A DNA stretch of 64,000 nucleotides from Lactobacillus sp. 0.1XD8-4 (GCF_009663775.1 NZ_RDBR01000002.1:1-64000), one strand, 5' to 3'; shown: positions 1 to 10,287, counted from the first letter of the stretch. Made by a program: numbers and translations. Notes: generated from the letters alone by a model not told the origin.

Positions 1-33
1 ACCGCAGAACAATTCCGCAATCAAGCCGCCTAA
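1..33 (+). CDS. C-terminal tail of an upstream gene (partial)
   Basis: The first eleven codons read in frame 1 as TAEQFRNQAA followed by TAA. This looks like the last ten residues of a plus-strand protein that begins before the window. It converges on the minus-strand HAD gene. No family can be named from ten residues, and the reading frame itself is a guess based on ordinary-looking codons. Confidence 0.3.
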   Translation, partial: TAEQFRNQAA

Positions 34-101
34 AATTTTTATCTATTTGATCTGTATACTTGACGGGACATAGTGCCAAGTAGCTGCAGTTACCGTTTAT
101 T

Positions 102-923
102 TTAGTTTAAGACATATTTTTCGATTGCTTGACCGACCCCATCATGATTGTTATCAGCAGTAGTAGCATTAGCAATCTTTAATGTTCCGGGAATAGAATT
201 GCCCATGGCAACGCCTAAGCCCGCAAATTCAATCATTGAATCATCGTTTTGAGCATTTCCAAGTGCCATTACTTCATCTTGCTTAATCCCGAGCTCTTCG
301 CTAAGAACACGGAGGGCGTTACCTTTACTTGCTTGTTTATTCATGAATTCAAGATAAAAATCTTCGCTTCGCACGATTGAAAAACGCTCGGTCATTGAAG
401 CGGGGAGGTCCTGCCATGCTTTGTCGATCCGTTCTTTTTCATCAACCATCATTGCTTTAGCGATGACGTATTGGTCTTGCATTTTAGAAAGCTCTTCAAA
501 GGTTCGGTAACGGATTGGCATACTAACGAGGTCGGATTCATAAACCGTATAAGGACTAAGGTCCCGATTAATTGTGTAAATATAATCCCGTGTTTCAATT
601 TGTGATTTAACTCCCTCTTTAATGCAGTAAGTTTGCCAATTAGCGTAGTCATCAAAAGACATTGTATAGTTTACAAAGACGTTACCGCTGGTTGATTGGG
701 CAAGTGCGCCGTTAAAGCTGATGACGAATTCATTATCTGAATTGTTTAATCCTAATTGATCAAGATATGCGCGAACACCAGTCATTGGCCGGCCGGTACA
801 TAAAACGATTTTTACTCCGTGCTTGCTTGCTTTTTTAATTGCTGCAACAGTTTTGGGGGTTACTTCTCGTTGGTCATTGATTAAAGTTCCATCAATATCG
901 ATCGCTACCATTTTAATTGTCAT
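102..923 (-). CDS. Cof-type HAD-superfamily sugar-phosphate phosphatase
   Basis: A 273-residue cytoplasmic hydrolase of the Cof/YidA group, which dephosphorylates sugar phosphates and related metabolites. The N-terminus holds HAD motif I (DIDGT, nucleophile and acid Asp). The C-terminal motif IV reads GNAQND, where most relatives have GDxxND, so the first acidic position is Asn. A Cof-type cap domain lies between. The ATG at 923 follows an AAAGGAG ribosome-binding site. The gene is last in a minus-strand operon, five bases after the HD phosphohydrolase. The exact substrate cannot be predicted. Confidence 0.88.
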   Translation of the reverse strand: MTIKMVAIDIDGTLINDQREVTPKTVAAIKKASKHGVKIVLCTGRPMTGVRAYLDQLGLNNSDNEFVISFNGALAQSTSGNVFVNYTMSFDDYANWQTYCIKEGVKSQIETRDYIYTINRDLSPYTVYESDLVSMPIRYRTFEELSKMQDQYVIAKAMMVDEKERIDKAWQDLPASMTERFSIVRSEDFYLEFMNKQASKGNALRVLSEELGIKQDEVMALGNAQNDDSMIEFAGLGVAMGNSIPGTLKIANATTADNNHDGVGQAIEKYVLN

Positions 924-928
924 TATAA

Positions 929-2290
929 TTACTCCTTTGGGTTGATAACATGGTTATTTTTAATGTAACTTTGGAATTTTTCGTAAATTGGTTCAAAAAT
1001 TTCAATACTATCACGTGATTCTAACATTTCTTTTGGGAAAAAGAACCGTTGGTCGCCTGCTTCTCTGCCTGAAACACTTGCAACCAAAGTGCTTACTTGA
1101 GAAAGTTCAATGAAATCACCGTTTGGCTGTAATAGCTCAATTTGGGTTTGCGCATTAGAGTCTTGCGGATGGTAGGTATCATACGGCAGCTTAAAACTAT
1201 CATTGACAGCAGTATAATATTGGCTATTAAAACCAGCAGTTTGGATTAAGTTACGTAAAGTTGGCAAAAGTTCCTGGGTCTTTTTATCATATACGGCCGA
1301 CTTGAATGGTCGACGGTTAAGGAAACGACTAGCAAGGTCGCTTAAAATGTCATCTCGGGAGTGGGTCCAGTGGATGAAATAGGTCGTTAAGACACCGTCA
1401 TCAAGGGCAAGATAATCATCTAAGGTAAAATGATTATTGAAAAAAGGCATTAGCATGTGGGGGGTAAATTCCGATTCAAAATCATTCGGGTGTTGGTAGA
1501 TATATTTTGCCCGCATCAATAAGTGGTCTAAAATCACCTCCATTGAACGGGAAACCGGGTGAAAATAAACCTGCAGATACATTTGCAAACGACTAATAAT
1601 ATAATCTTCTACAGCATGCATCCCTGAAATCTCAAAAGCAATCCCGCTCTTTACTGGGCGCATAACGTGGAGAACCCGGTCGAGGTCAAATTTGCCATAA
1701 TTAGTCCCCGTATAATATGCATCCCGTTGTAAATAATCCATCCGGTCAGCATCAACTTGACTTGAAATCATTTGAACAACTTGGGGATTATCATAGGTAT
1801 GGTCGATCACGCTGGCAACCTGACGCGGAAAGTCTGGGGAAACCCGCCGTAAGATTTTGTTGATGTTTGTACTACTATCAGTGATTAGCTGTCGCGTTAT
1901 CTGTTCATGATTAGTATGGAAAATATGCTCAAAAGTGTGGGAATAAGGTCCGTGCCCTAGGTCATGGAGCAGGGCAGCACATAAGGCGACAGGCCGTTCA
2001 CGATCGTTCCACAGACCATCGTCTTCTTGCTGGCTAGGGTAGTTGCGTTGAAAATAATTACACATTTGGCGCGTTATTTCGTAGACACCAAGACAATGCC
2101 CGAAGCGCGAGTGTTCTGCGCCGTGAAAGGTAAAAGACGAGGTCCCTAGTTGTTTTATGCGGCGTAAACGTTGAAATTCAGGCGTGTTAATCAAATCCAT
2201 GATTACCTGATTATCAACAATGATTTGCCCGTGGATTGGATCACGAAAAACCTTTTCCCGTCTTAGCTTTTCATCATAGAAGTGGTTCAT
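929..2290 (-). CDS. HD-domain phosphohydrolase, YwfO/SAMHD1-like
   Basis: A 453-residue metal-dependent phosphohydrolase. Relatives act on nucleotides such as dNTPs. The N-terminal HD domain has its metal ligands in order: His60 and His65 (EHSRFGH), His109-Asp110 (LLHDLGHG), and a later Asp in QVDADRMDYL. The rest matches the long C-terminal part of bacterial YwfO-type proteins. It starts one base after the stop of the LipL-like gene, so the two are translationally close. YwfO-type genes often lie near rpoE in Firmicutes, as here. The nucleotide substrate is inferred from the family. Confidence 0.88.
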   Translation of the reverse strand: MNHFYDEKLRREKVFRDPIHGQIIVDNQVIMDLINTPEFQRLRRIKQLGTSSFTFHGAEHSRFGHCLGVYEITRQMCNYFQRNYPSQQEDDGLWNDRERPVALCAALLHDLGHGPYSHTFEHIFHTNHEQITRQLITDSSTNINKILRRVSPDFPRQVASVIDHTYDNPQVVQMISSQVDADRMDYLQRDAYYTGTNYGKFDLDRVLHVMRPVKSGIAFEISGMHAVEDYIISRLQMYLQVYFHPVSRSMEVILDHLLMRAKYIYQHPNDFESEFTPHMLMPFFNNHFTLDDYLALDDGVLTTYFIHWTHSRDDILSDLASRFLNRRPFKSAVYDKKTQELLPTLRNLIQTAGFNSQYYTAVNDSFKLPYDTYHPQDSNAQTQIELLQPNGDFIELSQVSTLVASVSGREAGDQRFFFPKEMLESRDSIEIFEPIYEKFQSYIKNNHVINPKE

Positions 2291-2291
2291 G

Positions 2292-3116
2292 TTACTCCTC
2301 TTTCTTTAACCGCTCTTGGAGACGGTTCATGCTGATTAATTCTTTGTTTAAGGTTGCGATAAAATCGGCCGACCACATTAGGTTATTTAGGCTCGCATTA
2401 TTAAGAAGTTTACAAGCTGTTTGAATCTGATGGATTGCGTCTTCAACAGTTAATTGTGTCTGCAGCGCTTGTTCAACGGTCGTCATTGCGGTGGGCCAAA
2501 CATCTGGGAAATGCCATTTATTTATTTCATCTTGTAAGCCAGCCGCGTAAAAATCACGAATAAGGACCCCGCGTTGTTGTTGGTTACCGCATACGCTAAG
2601 ATATAACATAACGACAACGCCGAATTTATTCCGACGCTGTGAAATCCCCCCAATCTTTTGACCGTGGACACTAATATCGAAACTGCCTGGACAATAAGAA
2701 TGAATAATTTCGCCAACTGCGAGGTGAAGCGCCGGAAATGCAGTTTGGATTAGGTTCACCATCTGTTGATAAGCTTCATCGATTGTTAATTCGTGCCCTA
2801 GGAGATGCCACGGGTAAAAAATTGATAAATTTAAGATTCCATTGTCACTAACAACCGCTAAGCCACCTGAATTCCGCATAAAGTAGTGACAACCTCGCTG
2901 GTCTAATAAATCAAGGGCCTTTTGGAGGTGGGGAAGTCGTTGGTCTTTTAAGCCCAGAATTACAGTATCTTTAAGGGTCCAAAAGTGAAGCAAAGGATGG
3001 GAAAGCTGTCCCGCTGAGCGGAGGAGGGCATTTGTGTAGATAAACGATGAAAGATTATTTGATGGTATTAAGTGCTGGGTAAAGTGCTGAAACTGTTGCG
3101 TATTTAAATTAGGCAT
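2292..3116 (-). CDS. Octanoyl/lipoyl transferase of the LipL/LplA family
   Basis: A 274-residue BPL/LPL-domain protein that moves octanoyl or lipoyl groups onto lipoyl-domain proteins. The core motif around residues 141-162 (YCPGSFDISVHGQKIGGISQ) carries Cys142 and Lys154. An active-site Cys at this place marks the amidotransferase LipL in Bacillus, whereas true LplA ligases use ATP and lack it. I therefore prefer LipL-like over LplA, but automatic annotation often says lipoate-protein ligase. It is first in the three-gene minus-strand operon with the HD and HAD genes, which have no obvious link to lipoylation. Confidence 0.8.
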   Translation of the reverse strand: MPNLNTQQFQHFTQHLIPSNNLSSFIYTNALLRSAGQLSHPLLHFWTLKDTVILGLKDQRLPHLQKALDLLDQRGCHYFMRNSGGLAVVSDNGILNLSIFYPWHLLGHELTIDEAYQQMVNLIQTAFPALHLAVGEIIHSYCPGSFDISVHGQKIGGISQRRNKFGVVVMLYLSVCGNQQQRGVLIRDFYAAGLQDEINKWHFPDVWPTAMTTVEQALQTQLTVEDAIHQIQTACKLLNNASLNNLMWSADFIATLNKELISMNRLQERLKKEE

Positions 3117-3210
3117 ATGACTTCTTCTTTTCTGTAAAATTATACATTAATATTATACAAGAACTAACACTAACATGGGCGTATTAGCGGGTATTTATTA
3201 CTAAAAAGAG

Positions 3211-3216
3211 TATAAT
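3211..3216 (+). promoter_or_regulatory. Possible -10 box upstream of the ywiB-like gene
   Basis: A perfect TATAAT lies about 25 bases before the ribosome-binding site of the ywiB-like gene. No good -35 hexamer is seen 16-18 bases upstream, so this is a weak call. Confidence 0.35.
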
Positions 3217-3252
3217 AATGACGATGATTAACCAAGGAAGGAGGAGGTTACG

Positions 3253-3672
3253 ATTAAAAGAGAAATACCGGTAAAGGTAAAACTATCAACAACGATCACC
3301 CAAGAAGGTCAGCAGGAACATTTTGATTTTGTTGAAGACGGTACGTTTGTTGAAATTAATGGGAAATATTATTTGCGGTACCTTGAACATCAAAATGGTC
3401 AAGAAACACCGGTTCAAGTAAAGTTTGAAGATGAGCTAGTGCGTCTTAGGAGGCGGGGAAGCGTTGAGACCAATTTATTCCTTGACCCGCACCAGGCAAC
3501 AATAATGCGTTACCGGACTCAGTATGGGATTCTTAATCTTGACGTTGTGACTGAGAGCTTGGAAAAGAAAGTGGATGTTCAAAAGCCAGCAGGACAGGTG
3601 TCTGTTAAATATCAATTAAAACAGGCTGGACAAATTATTGGAAGTTATCAGTTGGAATTGCAATTTGCGTGA
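3253..3672 (+). CDS. DUF1934 (YwiB-type) beta-barrel protein with apparent ATT start
   Basis: A 139-residue protein of the YwiB/DUF1934 family, a small calycin-like beta-barrel of unknown function. The frame is open from 3232, but no ATG, GTG or TTG occurs before an internal TTG at 3373, which would remove the first 40 residues. A strong AAGGAAGGAGGAGG ribosome-binding site at 3234-3247 sits five bases before ATT at 3253. Reading from there gives KREIPVKVKL after the start, which lines up with the start of YwiB-type proteins as I remember them (MKxExPI). I place the start at ATT. ACG at 3250 is the alternative. It lies just upstream of rpoE, as in related genomes. Confidence 0.8.
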   Translation: MKREIPVKVKLSTTITQEGQQEHFDFVEDGTFVEINGKYYLRYLEHQNGQETPVQVKFEDELVRLRRRGSVETNLFLDPHQATIMRYRTQYGILNLDVVTESLEKKVDVQKPAGQVSVKYQLKQAGQIIGSYQLELQFA

Positions 3673-3720
3673 TAATATTGTAAGATGTAATTTAGACTTT
3701 TTGAAGGGATGTGCACCAAT

Positions 3721-4275
3721 TTGGATTTAAAGGTTTTTGACGGTCAGGATAAATCAGAACTTTCCATGATTGAGGTCGCACACGCTATTTTGGCTCACCA
3801 TGGGGAAGCGATGGCGTTTGTTGACTTGACTAACGAGGTTCAACAATATCTGGGTAAGAGCGATGAGGAAATCCGTGAACGCCTTGCACAGTTCTACACT
3901 GACTTAAATGTTGATGGCAGTTTTATTTCCCTTGGTGACAACACCTGGGGTCTGCGTGCATGGTACCCATTTGAATCTATTGATGAAGCTACTGTGGGCG
4001 AAACTGAGGATGAAGATGAAGACGATCGTCCAAAGAAGAAGCGCCGTAAGGTTAATGCTTTCCTCGCAGACACCGATGATGATGATGTGATTGATTACGA
4101 TAACGATGATCCGGAAGATGAGGATCTCGCAGATGATGACGAAACTGATACCGATGATGATTATGATGACGATACCGATGATTTCGGTGACGAAGATGAT
4201 GATCTAGATGACGGTATTGAAGGTCAGTTATCCGAATTACACGACGATGAAGATGATGACGAGGACGATGAATAA
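3721..4275 (+). CDS. rpoE: DNA-directed RNA polymerase delta subunit
   Basis: The Firmicute delta subunit of RNA polymerase, which helps promoter selectivity and enzyme recycling. The first 90 or so residues form the folded winged-helix-like domain with the signature [11 protein letters not shown] and WGLRAWYP. The rest is a long, disordered tail of Asp and Glu after a short basic patch (KKKRRK), typical of delta. An in-frame ATG at 3709 overlaps the GAAGGGA ribosome-binding site, so I choose TTG at 3721, giving a protein that begins MDLKVFDG (184 residues). It is followed by the pyrG leader. Confidence 0.93.
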   Translation: MDLKVFDGQDKSELSMIEVAHAILAHHGEAMAFVDLTNEVQQYLGKSDEEIRERLAQFYTDLNVDGSFISLGDNTWGLRAWYPFESIDEATVGETEDEDEDDRPKKKRRKVNAFLADTDDDDVIDYDNDDPEDEDLADDDETDTDDDYDDDTDDFGDEDDDLDDGIEGQLSELHDDEDDDEDDE

Positions 4276-4290
4276 TTTTTAAGTTTGTGC

Positions 4291-4329
4291 TTGACTATTT
4301 ATCATTGACCCTGTATTATCTTTCTTGGG
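4291..4329 (+). promoter_or_regulatory. pyrG promoter with GGGC start site
   Basis: TTGACT at 4291-4296 and TATTAT at 4314-4319 are separated by exactly 17 bases. The expected start, seven to nine bases downstream, falls on the three G residues at 4327-4329 followed by C. This is the initiation sequence known from Bacillus subtilis pyrG, where low CTP makes the polymerase slip and add extra G residues. Confidence 0.8.
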
Positions 4330-4410
4330 CGCCTGTAAATGCAGGCCAATAAGTTCGTAGATAAATAAGCTCCCTGTTTCATTATTTCTTTTGAAATGGG
4401 GAGTTTTTCT
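4327..4410 (+). promoter_or_regulatory. CTP-sensing attenuator leader of pyrG
   Basis: The leader begins GGGC and ends in an intrinsic terminator. The 5' strand, at about 4367-4381 and containing GCTCCCTGTTTC, pairs with 4392-4406, which is followed by a T run. In the B. subtilis mechanism, G residues added by slippage when CTP is low pair with the C/U-rich 5' strand of the terminator and allow readthrough into pyrG. All needed parts are present here: start site, C/U tract and terminator. A small extra hairpin (GCCTG/CAGGC) lies at 4331-4346. Mechanism is by analogy. Confidence 0.78.
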
Positions 4411-4447
4411 ATTATTTATTACACCCGCAAATATAAAAAAGGAGTAG

Positions 4448-6058
<1,611 letters not shown>

Positions 6059-6085
6059 ATTTTTAAATTGTATAATAAAATTGAT

Positions 6086-6126
6086 ACAAGAGATGGGGGC
6101 ATGGATGTCACTTCTCTTGTTTTTTA
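6086..6126 (+). terminator. Intrinsic terminator after pyrG
   Basis: ACAAGAGA at 6086-6093 pairs with TCTCTTGT at 6113-6120 and is followed by a run of T. From here to murA (about 200 bases) the DNA is AT-rich with no gene seen. It contains a CAGTT/AACTG inverted repeat near 6241-6261. Confidence 0.8.
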
Positions 6127-6329
6127 TTAGTAAAATTGTTAAATTTTAAGTTAATTGGGCTGTTTTCGGCCCTGATATTACGATTTTTTTTAAGATTGTT
6201 CATAAAAGGTTGTAATTCGCTTGATATTTCATTATCATTACAGTTGACTGTTTTGTAACTGAAATAATCATTAACTTAGCTTAAATGAAAAACAGACTAA
6301 CTAAAATTTTTAAGTGAGGAAACGCAGAA

Positions 6330-7607
6330 ATGAAGAAAATGATCATTCAAGGAGGAAACCGTTTATCTGGCGAAGTCACGATCGGTGGTGCAAAAAATAG
6401 TACAGTTGCATTAATTCCTGCTGCTATTCTTGCAGATACCCCCGTAGAATTTGACACAGTTCCAGATATCTTGGATGTTCACAATCTGATGATTATTTTG
6501 GAGTCAATGAATGTAAAGTCCGAGTTTAGTCACGGAGTTTTAGATATTGATCCAACACAAATCGTAGAAGCAGAACTTCCAAGTAAGGCCATTAAAAGTC
6601 TTCGGGCTTCCTATTATTTTATGGGTGCATTATTAGGTCGTTTCCATCGCGCGACATTAACATTTCCGGGGGGCGACAATATCGGACCCCGACCAATTGA
6701 CCAACACTTAAAAGCATTTAAAGCACTTGGAGCAACTGTTAGCGAAGAAAAAGGTACTGTTCATTTAGATGCACCGGATGGCTTGCATGGGGCACGGATC
6801 TTTTTAGATATGGTATCTGTTGGTGCAACGATTAATGCTACTTTGGCAGCTGTTCGCGCTGAAGGGACAACGATTATTGAAAACGCAGCTCGTGAACCAG
6901 AAATTATTGATTTAGCAACATTTCTAAATAATATGGGCGCAAAAATTCGTGGCGCAGGAACTGATACAATCCGTATTACGGGAGTAAAGACCTTGCAATC
7001 AATGAATACCCATACGATTATTGCTGATCGAATTGAAGCAGGAACATACCTATCGCTAGCTGCTGCTTTGGGCGATGGAATTATGATTCACAATGTTATT
7101 CCAGAGCATTTAGAGTCATTTACCAGCAAGATGATTGAGATGGGTGTTGATTTACAAATTGACAGTGATAAGATTTATGTTCCTAAATCAGAACACTTAC
7201 GACCGGTCAATGTTAAAACAATGCCGTTTCCCGGTTTTGCTACTGACTTACAGCAACCGCTAACCCCATTGATGTCACTTGCAGAAGGTGATAGCACGAT
7301 TGTCGATACTATTTATCCCAAGCGGGTTAAGCATATTTCGCAACTGCAAAAAATGGGGATGAAAATCGAAGCCCACGATGGGATGATTGTTGTCCAACAT
7401 ACCGAACAATTGCATGGTGCGGAAGTTTCTGCTGGAGAAATTCGTGCAGGAGCTTCATTGACGATTGCTGGTTTAATGGCGCAAGGACAGACTGTTATTA
7501 ATAATGCTGGAAATATTTTGCGGGGATACGATCGGATTGTATGGAAGCTCAACCGCCTTCATGCCAATGTTTCGATTGAAGATGATTCTTCGATAAAAAT
7601 CAGTTAG
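6330..7607 (+). CDS. murA: UDP-N-acetylglucosamine 1-carboxyvinyltransferase
   Basis: Catalyses the first committed step of peptidoglycan synthesis, moving enolpyruvate from PEP to UDP-GlcNAc. The protein has 425 residues. GGAKNS near residue 19 carries the conserved Lys-Asn, GGDNIGPRPIDQHL matches the substrate-binding region, and FPGFATDLQQP matches the late conserved motif. Firmicutes often have two MurA paralogues, and I cannot tell from the sequence which one this is. The ATG follows GTGAGGAAACGCAGAA. Its neighbours are pyrG and rpmE2. Confidence 0.94.
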   Translation: MKKMIIQGGNRLSGEVTIGGAKNSTVALIPAAILADTPVEFDTVPDILDVHNLMIILESMNVKSEFSHGVLDIDPTQIVEAELPSKAIKSLRASYYFMGALLGRFHRATLTFPGGDNIGPRPIDQHLKAFKALGATVSEEKGTVHLDAPDGLHGARIFLDMVSVGATINATLAAVRAEGTTIIENAAREPEIIDLATFLNNMGAKIRGAGTDTIRITGVKTLQSMNTHTIIADRIEAGTYLSLAAALGDGIMIHNVIPEHLESFTSKMIEMGVDLQIDSDKIYVPKSEHLRPVNVKTMPFPGFATDLQQPLTPLMSLAEGDSTIVDTIYPKRVKHISQLQKMGMKIEAHDGMIVVQHTEQLHGAEVSAGEIRAGASLTIAGLMAQGQTVINNAGNILRGYDRIVWKLNRLHANVSIEDDSSIKIS

Positions 7608-7610
7608 AAG

Positions 7611-7639
7611 TTGCGTAGTTCTTTAAATCGTGGTATCCT
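7611..7639 (+). promoter_or_regulatory. Promoter of rpmE2
   Basis: TTGCGT at 7611-7616 and TATCCT at 7634-7639 are 17 bases apart, with a TGG extension before the -10. It lies just past murA and about 60 bases before the L31 gene. Confidence 0.55.
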
Positions 7640-7699
7640 GTTAAAGTTGATTATCTATGTTTCAGGCAATGATTCATGGCAAAAGGAGCGTAATAAATT

Positions 7700-7945
7700 A
7701 TGAAACAAGGAATTCATCCAGATTATCATCCAGTAGTATTTGAAGATTCATCTACTGGTTACAAGTTTCTCTCTGGCTCAACAGCCACTTCAAGTGAAAC
7801 TGTTAAGTGGGAAGACGGTAATGAATACCCATTAATTCGGGTTGAAGTTACTTCAGATTCACACCCATTCTACACTGGTAAGCAAAAGTTTACTCAAGCC
7901 GACGGTGCAGTCGACAAGTTCAACAAGAAGTACGGTCTCAAGTAG
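7700..7945 (+). CDS. rpmE2: 50S ribosomal protein L31, type B
   Basis: An 81-residue ribosomal protein of the B type, which has no zinc-binding CxxC pair and stands in for zinc L31 when zinc is short. It starts [16 protein letters not shown] and ends FNKKYGLK, both typical. The ribosome-binding site is AAGGAGCG. It is a single-gene unit with its own promoter and a very strong terminator. Confidence 0.96.
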   Translation: MKQGIHPDYHPVVFEDSSTGYKFLSGSTATSSETVKWEDGNEYPLIRVEVTSDSHPFYTGKQKFTQADGAVDKFNKKYGLK

Positions 7946-7965
7946 TCAAACTTCTTATTATTTGC

Positions 7966-8007
7966 AAAGGGGTTATAACAAAACGGGGTTTTGTTATAAC
8001 CCCTTTT
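7966..8007 (+). terminator. Strong terminator after rpmE2
   Basis: A near-perfect hairpin: AAAGGGGTTATAACAAAAC pairs with TTTTGTTATAACCCCTTT around a short GGGG-containing loop, followed by T residues. Confidence 0.92.
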
Positions 8008-8053
8008 TCGTTACCTTAAAGAAAATCATGACTTGAGAAAGACGGGGGTTAAA

Positions 8054-9370
8054 TTGCGCAAACAGTTAATAAATAAGGTGGTTGAGTTACATCGTTATTC
8101 GTTTATTCGAATAACACGGCAGACATTAATTATGCTTTTTCCGATTGTTTTTATCGGTACGATGGCAAAAATGCTTTTAAAAACAGTTTTTAAGCCAGAT
8201 GGTTTTATTTTTAATATTGCCTTTTTGGATGTAATTCCACAGAGCGTGTTACGGATAATACAATTTATTTTAGGCAGTATTAGCCAATTAACACTAGGGG
8301 TTTTAGGAATATATACAGTTTATATGGCAGCAAAGTTTACTGCTAAGTTATACCATCGTGATGGGAAATTTGCGGGAATTACCGGAATTTTAGCACTATT
8401 ATTAATGGCGTATCGTTACGGTAAAACCCCAGCAACTTATCCGCTTAATTTTTATCAACGTTTGTTAGGCGGTAATGGGCTGTTAATTGTTCTTGTTTTA
8501 GGATATGCGATTGGTCAACTTTATCGTTGGCTAACCCCGCCCAAGTATGGTAATAATACAAATTCATTCCCATCGTTACAAGAACGAGCTTTTAGTTCAA
8601 TGTTACCAATATTGATTGTCACTGTTATCTCTGTAGTAATTGCGATGCTTTTAAATTCAAGTACAATTTATCATGCGTGGGCAACCAGTTATTCTTCATT
8701 AGTTAACGTTGCTCAGGATCACCGGCAATTATGGTTGACCCTATTGGCATCGATTGGACTAGAATTGATGGATTGGTTGGGATTAGGGGTCCCGTATAAT
8801 TACACTACGTTAACGGCTAGTGAATCATTTACTGCCAATTTAAACTATGCCCTTGCTCACGGGACACCGTGGAATGTTCCTTATAAGTATTTAGGAAGTT
8901 CACTCTATAATTCATTTGCTAACTTTGGTGGCGATGGTTTAATTCTGGCCCTAATTGTGGCTCTTCTAATTACCTCGAATGGTACGTATATGCATCGGGT
9001 AGCGCGGTGGACAGCTTTACCGACATTATTTAATTTTAACTACGCAACAATGATCGGGTTACCAATTGTCTTTAATCCGTTATTCCTTGTCCCCTTTATC
9101 TTTTTGCCAATTTTTAATATCTTATTTGCTAGCCTTGCAATTGCAGTTCATTTAATTCCACCGACACCCTACCCAGTATTACAGGGGACTCCTGGACCGC
9201 TGATTAGCTTTTTGGGGACTAATGGTAATTGGGGCGTATTAATTTTTTCATTAGTTTTACTTTTGATAGATATTATGGCGTATATTCCGTTTGTTAAAAT
9301 GGCGCTGCAGGTTGAAAACCGGCTAAATCTACAAGAACAGGACGTGGTAAGTCATGAAGAAAATGACTAA
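8054..9370 (+). CDS. EIIC-like membrane protein (lactose/cellobiose PTS family), degenerate
   Basis: A membrane protein of about 438 residues with around ten hydrophobic segments, resembling PTS EIIC permeases of the cellobiose/lactose type (PF02378). The late motif LFNFNYATMIGLPIVFNP aligns with the canonical LFNINEPxxFGLPIVxNP but lacks the key Glu. The usual WFFGIHG segment reads WLGLGVPYN and lacks its His. No EIIA or EIIB partner is nearby. It may therefore transport or sense without phosphorylation. The frame is open from TTG 8033, but TTG 8054 has a better GGGGG ribosome-binding site. The 3' end overlaps the next gene by 17 bases, which suggests coupling. Confidence 0.72.
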   Translation: MRKQLINKVVELHRYSFIRITRQTLIMLFPIVFIGTMAKMLLKTVFKPDGFIFNIAFLDVIPQSVLRIIQFILGSISQLTLGVLGIYTVYMAAKFTAKLYHRDGKFAGITGILALLLMAYRYGKTPATYPLNFYQRLLGGNGLLIVLVLGYAIGQLYRWLTPPKYGNNTNSFPSLQERAFSSMLPILIVTVISVVIAMLLNSSTIYHAWATSYSSLVNVAQDHRQLWLTLLASIGLELMDWLGLGVPYNYTTLTASESFTANLNYALAHGTPWNVPYKYLGSSLYNSFANFGGDGLILALIVALLITSNGTYMHRVARWTALPTLFNFNYATMIGLPIVFNPLFLVPFIFLPIFNILFASLAIAVHLIPPTPYPVLQGTPGPLISFLGTNGNWGVLIFSLVLLLIDIMAYIPFVKMALQVENRLNLQEQDVVSHEEND

Positions 9371-10238
9371 GACAATGCTGCATAGCCGAATAGTATTAAT
9401 GGCCTTAATGGCGATTTTAATTTTAATGGCAATCCCTGCTTATTTCTGGATGAAAGATACTAATAAGTATTTAGCAGCACAGCATAATTCGCGAATGTCT
9501 CCTGTAATTATGATTCCCGGTAGTTCAGCTACTCAGAATCGTTTCAATCCTTTGATTAAGAAGATTAATGAAGATAGCCCTAAGAAACATAGTGTTTTAC
9601 GCCTTGAAGTTAAAAATAACGGTAAGATTGTTTCCCAAGGGTGGATTAACCGTGGTGATAATGAGCCGATTATTGTGATCGGGTTTGAAAACAATCACGA
9701 TGGTTATCAAAACATCAAAAAGCAAGCAAAAATGGTTAACCAAGTGTTTGAACGGTTAACTGATGAATATAATTTTAATAACTTTAAGGCATTCGGTCAC
9801 TCTAATGGGGGGCTCGTATGGACATACTGGCTTGAACACTATTATTCAGATTATGAAGATGCTATTACGATTAAACGGTTGATGACCCTTGGAACTCCTT
9901 ATAACTTCGCTGAATCCTCGGTGAGTCATCCCACACAAATGTTTTCTGATTTTGTGAAGTATCGTTATCGAATTCCTAAAAGTTTACTAGTTTATTCAGT
10001 GGCGGGAACAGAGACGTATAATTCTGATGGCTTAGTGCCTGAAGGAAGTGTCGATGCTGGTAAATATATTTATCAAAAACAAGTAGCACATTATACGAGT
10101 ATGACAGTAACCGGGAAGGATGCTCAGCACTCAAACTTGCCACAGAATAAACAAATTGTGCGTTTAATTGAGGAGTATCTATTAGATCCTGCAGATAATG
10201 GCAATCCGCAAAATAAGCGCGGGTCTACTCAAAATTAG
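9354..10238 (+). CDS. Alpha/beta hydrolase, DUF915 family, membrane-anchored or secreted
   Basis: A 294-residue protein with an N-terminal hydrophobic segment (about residues 10-32) that acts as a signal or anchor, so the enzyme is outside the cell. The DUF915 alpha/beta hydrolase fold follows. It has an early MIPGSSAT oxyanion region, the nucleophile elbow GHSNGG with Ser150, and a final His near DAQHSNLP. The natural ester or peptide substrate is unknown for this family. It overlaps the EIIC-like gene and stands 49 bases before the sortase gene, so the three may be one unit. Confidence 0.85.
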   Translation: MKKMTKTMLHSRIVLMALMAILILMAIPAYFWMKDTNKYLAAQHNSRMSPVIMIPGSSATQNRFNPLIKKINEDSPKKHSVLRLEVKNNGKIVSQGWINRGDNEPIIVIGFENNHDGYQNIKKQAKMVNQVFERLTDEYNFNNFKAFGHSNGGLVWTYWLEHYYSDYEDAITIKRLMTLGTPYNFAESSVSHPTQMFSDFVKYRYRIPKSLLVYSVAGTETYNSDGLVPEGSVDAGKYIYQKQVAHYTSMTVTGKDAQHSNLPQNKQIVRLIEEYLLDPADNGNPQNKRGSTQN

Positions 10239-10287
10239 CTAAGCAAGTTATACTATGTTTAATAATAAAAAGTAAGAGGTAATAACT

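Noticed and set aside
2292-3116. Calling the gene lplA (ATP-dependent lipoate ligase)
   Set aside because: Cys142 in the YCPGSFD motif is the mark of LipL-type transferases. The name lplA would imply a different reaction.
3709-3720. ATG at 3709 as the start of rpoE
   Set aside because: It overlaps the only ribosome-binding site (GAAGGGA). TTG at 3721 is placed properly and gives the usual N-terminus.
4000-4275. Low-complexity GAT-rich tract as a possible DNA repeat element
   Set aside because: It encodes the acidic tail that is normal for the RNA polymerase delta subunit.
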